Assembly (NCBI RefSeq): GCF_007570835.1
Contig: NZ_SUNC01000003.1
Coordinates: 186,001 to 250,000 of the forward strand
Length of the DNA: 64,000 bases
DNA from: Croceicoccus sediminis
GTDB taxonomy: Bacteria; Pseudomonadota; Alphaproteobacteria; Sphingomonadales; Sphingomonadaceae
Direction of reading: 5' to 3'
Shown: piece by piece, positions 61,914-64,000 of the stretch
Layout of the letters: each line of letters begins with the position of its first letter
Position numbering within the stretch: position 1 is the first letter of the stretch
Notes under the pieces: generated by a model
The model's input: the letters and a program-made list of their open reading frames with translations, nothing else
Databases searched by the model: none
What the model was told of the DNA's origin: nothing
Made by a program: the position numbers and the translations under genes

Positions 61914-62513
61914 TCAGCCCTCGCAATCGCCCGTGCGCTTGCTGGTCACGTGCATCTTCATCGCCATGCGCCCGCCCGGAAGGTTCGGCGAAGTCATGTC
62001 CATCGCCATCTCCATGTCGGAGCTGGTTTCCGTGCCCGTCCCACTCATCGTCATGGTGCCGCTGGCATCGGGGTTTTCGCAAGTCATCTTGCCGACGAAC
62101 TTGCTGCCGTCGACCTTGAAGCTGTCGACCGTGCAGCCTTCCTGCTGCGCCTTGGCCAGTTCCTCGAAACCCTTCTCGGCCTCGTCCGGGGTCAGGCAGC
62201 GGCTGGTCGTGCGGGCAAGCGAGGAGCCCATCATGTCCTTCATCTGCTTTGCCTGCGCCGCGGGAACGCCGGGCACGTCCAGTTCGATCAGCTCTGCCGT
62301 CGACGTGTACTGGCCCGGTTTCGGCCGGATCGCCTTTTTCATCTCGGCAGCGATCGCGTCTTCGCTCATGCCTCCCGGCGCGGTCAGCGTATCCTCGCCC
62401 GAAGCGACGCTCGCCTCGTCCGCCTGCTCGGCGCTTTCATCCGAACCGCATGCGGCCAGTGCCAGGGGGGCAAGGCAAAGGATGGCAAGCCTCGATAAAG
62501 GGCGGATGCGCAT
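61914..62513 (-). CDS. DUF3617 domain-containing lipoprotein
   Basis: A 199-residue exported lipoprotein (lipobox LAAC near residue 21). After an acidic linker, the DUF3617 core begins RPKPGQYTSTAELIELDVPGVP and continues through CLTPDEAEKGFEEL and a C-terminal CENPDASGTMTMSGTGTETSSDMEMAM stretch typical of the family, which is rich in Met and Thr. Function unknown. It lies just upstream of the Anbu cluster, on the same strand with a 117-base gap, perhaps under its own promoter. Confidence 0.88.
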   Translation of the reverse strand: MRIRPLSRLAILCLAPLALAACGSDESAEQADEASVASGEDTLTAPGGMSEDAIAAEMKKAIRPKPGQYTSTAELIELDVPGVPAAQAKQMKDMMGSSLARTTSRCLTPDEAEKGFEELAKAQQEGCTVDSFKVDGSKFVGKMTCENPDASGTMTMSGTGTETSSDMEMAMDMTSPNLPGGRMAMKMHVTSKRTGDCEG

Positions 62514-62636
62514 AGTCGTCGTTCTCCGGAAGAAACATGGTCGTCTGTTCAGGCGAACAGGCTAGACCACGCCCCCGCGATTGCAACAGCCCTTCCGGTG
62601 AAACCGCGCAGTAATGCGATCAGGACGCGCCGGGAA

Positions 62637-63227
62637 TCAGGACGCGCCAGCATCGGGCGCGACGATCGGCCCTTGCTGAAGCATCAGGGTATCGGCCTGC
62701 CGCGTGCGCGACGATGCGATGACGTGATCGACCCCCGCGATGGTCACGGCGATCGTGCCCTGTTCGGTCACCTCGATGAAGCCCTTGTTCTTGAGATACC
62801 AGACGTGAAATTCGAAATGGTCTTCCGAACAGCCCAGCATTTCCTGCAGCAGCCAGCCGATCACGCCCGCGTCGGAGGCATGTTCGCGGCGGCGCTTGTA
62901 AAGGAAGGACAGGATCTTGGCGTGCGTCTCCGCATCGGAAAGCGCCGACTTTTCGTCGAGGGCCAGTTCGTCGCTCTGCGGAAATTCGAAGGATGCACCC
63001 GATCCGCGATTGTAGGTCCGGTCGTAGGCCGCGCGCTTTTCCGGATCGCGCAGGATGCGATACGCCTCGATCGTTTCGGCAAAGCGGTCCGGATCGGCGG
63101 TGGCCGCGTTGTCCGGATGATACATCTTGGCAAAGTAGTGATACGCAAGTTCAAGTATTCTTGCATCGCAATCGGGGTTTACCTTCAGCACCTTATAGTA
63201 ATCGGTGTAATGCTGTCCGTTTTCCAT
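62637..63227 (-). CDS. J-domain (DnaJ-like) protein
   Basis: The 196-residue protein has an N-terminal J-domain (DYYKVLKVNPDCDARILELAYHYFAKMYHPDN) with the HPD motif kept, then YRILRDPEKRAAYDRTYN. The C-terminal 120 residues are a helical region of unknown family (AKILSFLYKRRREHASDAG, HFEFHVWYLKNKGFIEV) that looks like a winged-helix. It lacks the zinc-finger and C-terminal parts of full DnaJ, so it probably recruits DnaK to a specific client. ATG 63227 is used as it precedes a usual MENGQHYTDYYKVL start. Confidence 0.88.
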   Translation of the reverse strand: MENGQHYTDYYKVLKVNPDCDARILELAYHYFAKMYHPDNAATADPDRFAETIEAYRILRDPEKRAAYDRTYNRGSGASFEFPQSDELALDEKSALSDAETHAKILSFLYKRRREHASDAGVIGWLLQEMLGCSEDHFEFHVWYLKNKGFIEVTEQGTIAVTIAGVDHVIASSRTRQADTLMLQQGPIVAPDAGAS

Positions 63228-63486
63228 GCCGCTGAATCCCCCATTGGCGCACGCCGACCACCAGCGAAAAACGACCGATGCGCTAACCCCCCGATCCCCG
63301 TCAAGCATGACGGGGCGCGTCAACCAAAACGCTCGGCAATTGTCACTTTAACGGGACCTTTTGTCAAAGAGCGTGCGGCAGAAAACCGCAGATTGTGGGC
63401 AAGTGCACGGCGTCGCGGCGGAACGGCGGCCATGCTTGCAAACAAGCGAATTGCATCCACCCCCGCTCGTTCCCATATTCCCGAAC

Positions 63487-64000
63487 ATGGCAGAACTCGT
63501 GATCCGTCGCGGCCTTGAAGAGCCCGATACTTCAGAAAACTTCGTTCCCCACAAACCGCAGCGGCCCGAAAAATCCATGCCGGGCAAGCGGTTCGAGCTT
63601 GTTTCCGAGTATCAGCCCGCAGGCGACCAGCCGACCGCGATCGCCGAACTGGTCCAGGCCGCGCAAGAGGACGAGAAGACGCAAGTCCTGCTGGGCGTCA
63701 CGGGTTCGGGCAAGACGTTCACGATGGCCAAGGTGATCGAGCAGATGCAGCGGCCCGCGCTGATCCTTGCGCCGAACAAGATCCTCGCCGCGCAGCTCTA
63801 TGGCGAATTCAAGAGCTTCTTTCCGAATAACGCGGTCGAATATTTCGTATCGTACTACGATTATTATCAGCCCGAAGCCTATGTGCCCCGGTCCGACACC
63901 TATATCGAGAAGGAAAGCTCGGTAAACGAGGCGATCGACCGGATGCGCCACTCGGCCACCCGCGCCTTGCTGGAACGCGACGACGTGATCATCGTCGCCT
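63487..64000 (+). CDS. uvrB: Excinuclease ABC subunit B (3' partial)
   Basis: The first 171 residues of UvrB. From [17 protein letters not shown] the helicase starts, with Walker [18 protein letters not shown] near residue 70 and the family motif [18 protein letters not shown] near residue 118. It loads onto damaged DNA with UvrA and recruits UvrC in nucleotide excision repair. The short N-terminal extension ([18 protein letters not shown]) is common in related bacteria. The gene runs out of the window at base 64000. Confidence 0.97.
   Translation, partial: MAELVIRRGLEEPDTSENFVPHKPQRPEKSMPGKRFELVSEYQPAGDQPTAIAELVQAAQEDEKTQVLLGVTGSGKTFTMAKVIEQMQRPALILAPNKILAAQLYGEFKSFFPNNAVEYFVSYYDYYQPEAYVPRSDTYIEKESSVNEAIDRMRHSATRALLERDDVIIVA

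Noticed and set aside
63468-63500. Possible LexA/SOS box upstream of uvrB
   Set aside because: GTTC/GAAC words occur near the start codon, but spacings are 10 and 6 bases, not the 7 of the alphaproteobacterial LexA box.
1-64000. CRISPR array or prophage
   Set aside because: No regularly spaced direct repeats, cas genes, phage structural genes or integrase were seen.

Overview
The window is high-GC alphaproteobacterial DNA, most likely from a sphingomonad (Novosphingobium/Sphingobium type; this is an inference from protein content). Supporting signs are the hisZ, purA and serC-serA housekeeping block, several large TonB-dependent receptors, DUF3617 and DUF2147 proteins, an Anbu-type proteasome homologue and rich aromatic-acid catabolism. 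No rRNA gene, CRISPR array or prophage was seen. Both ends cut genes: a glycolate-oxidase-like flavoprotein at the left lacks its N-terminus, and uvrB at the right lacks its C-terminus.

Bases 1-13.8 kb carry oxidoreductases: an FAD-linked oxidase, a fumarylacetoacetase-type hydrolase, an SDR, an FMN hydroxy-acid oxidase, a flavin reductase, a PQQ dehydrogenase and an FAD monooxygenase. They end in a salicylyl-CoA 5-hydroxylase gene bracketed by two MarR regulators, with paired palindromes that look like MarR operators. Bases 14.4-16.7 kb hold trmL and a decay zone: the tail of a 2-keto-4-pentenoate-hydratase-like gene abuts a headless GntR regulator, followed by a nitroreductase and an SDR without its nucleotide-binding motif. 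Bases 16.7-20.9 kb contain small or membrane proteins (DUF2147, FUSC-like, DUF6629-like, APC permease).

Bases 21-35.8 kb look like a plant-phenolic/quinate utilisation locus. A TetR regulator is co-transcribed with a tannase/feruloyl-esterase-like lipoprotein and a second hydrolase. It faces a divergent operon for an aromatic-acid MFS transporter, a shikimate/quinate dehydrogenase and a fused 3-dehydroshikimate dehydratase, followed by a TonB receptor, two more hydrolases, a c-type cytochrome with an odd heme motif and an OmpA-like protein. A probable pathway is ester cleavage, import of the quinate/shikimate part and conversion to protocatechuate. An 18-codon leader ORF overlaps the MFS start codon.

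Bases 35.8-43.0 kb form a pseudo-compound element: two same-orientation, damaged IS6-family copies flank an ECF sigma factor, FecR anti-sigma factor, STN-containing TonB receptor and Tat-exported sulfatase. A tRNA-Ser(GGA) lies just beyond the second IS copy and marks the return to core genome.

Bases 43.2-64 kb are core-like: a winged-helix regulator, purA, an esterase, an aldo/keto reductase, hisZ, an EthD-domain protein, a carboxymuconolactone-decarboxylase-family protein, serA and serC (with a structured leader that hides the serC ribosome-binding site), an extensin-like protein, a lipoprotein, a GDT1-family manganese exporter under a yybP-ykoY riboswitch, an atypical FixJ-like regulator, the five-gene Anbu cluster (hydrolase, permuted ATP-grasp, alpha-E, transglutaminase, Anbu), DUF3617 and J-domain proteins, and uvrB.
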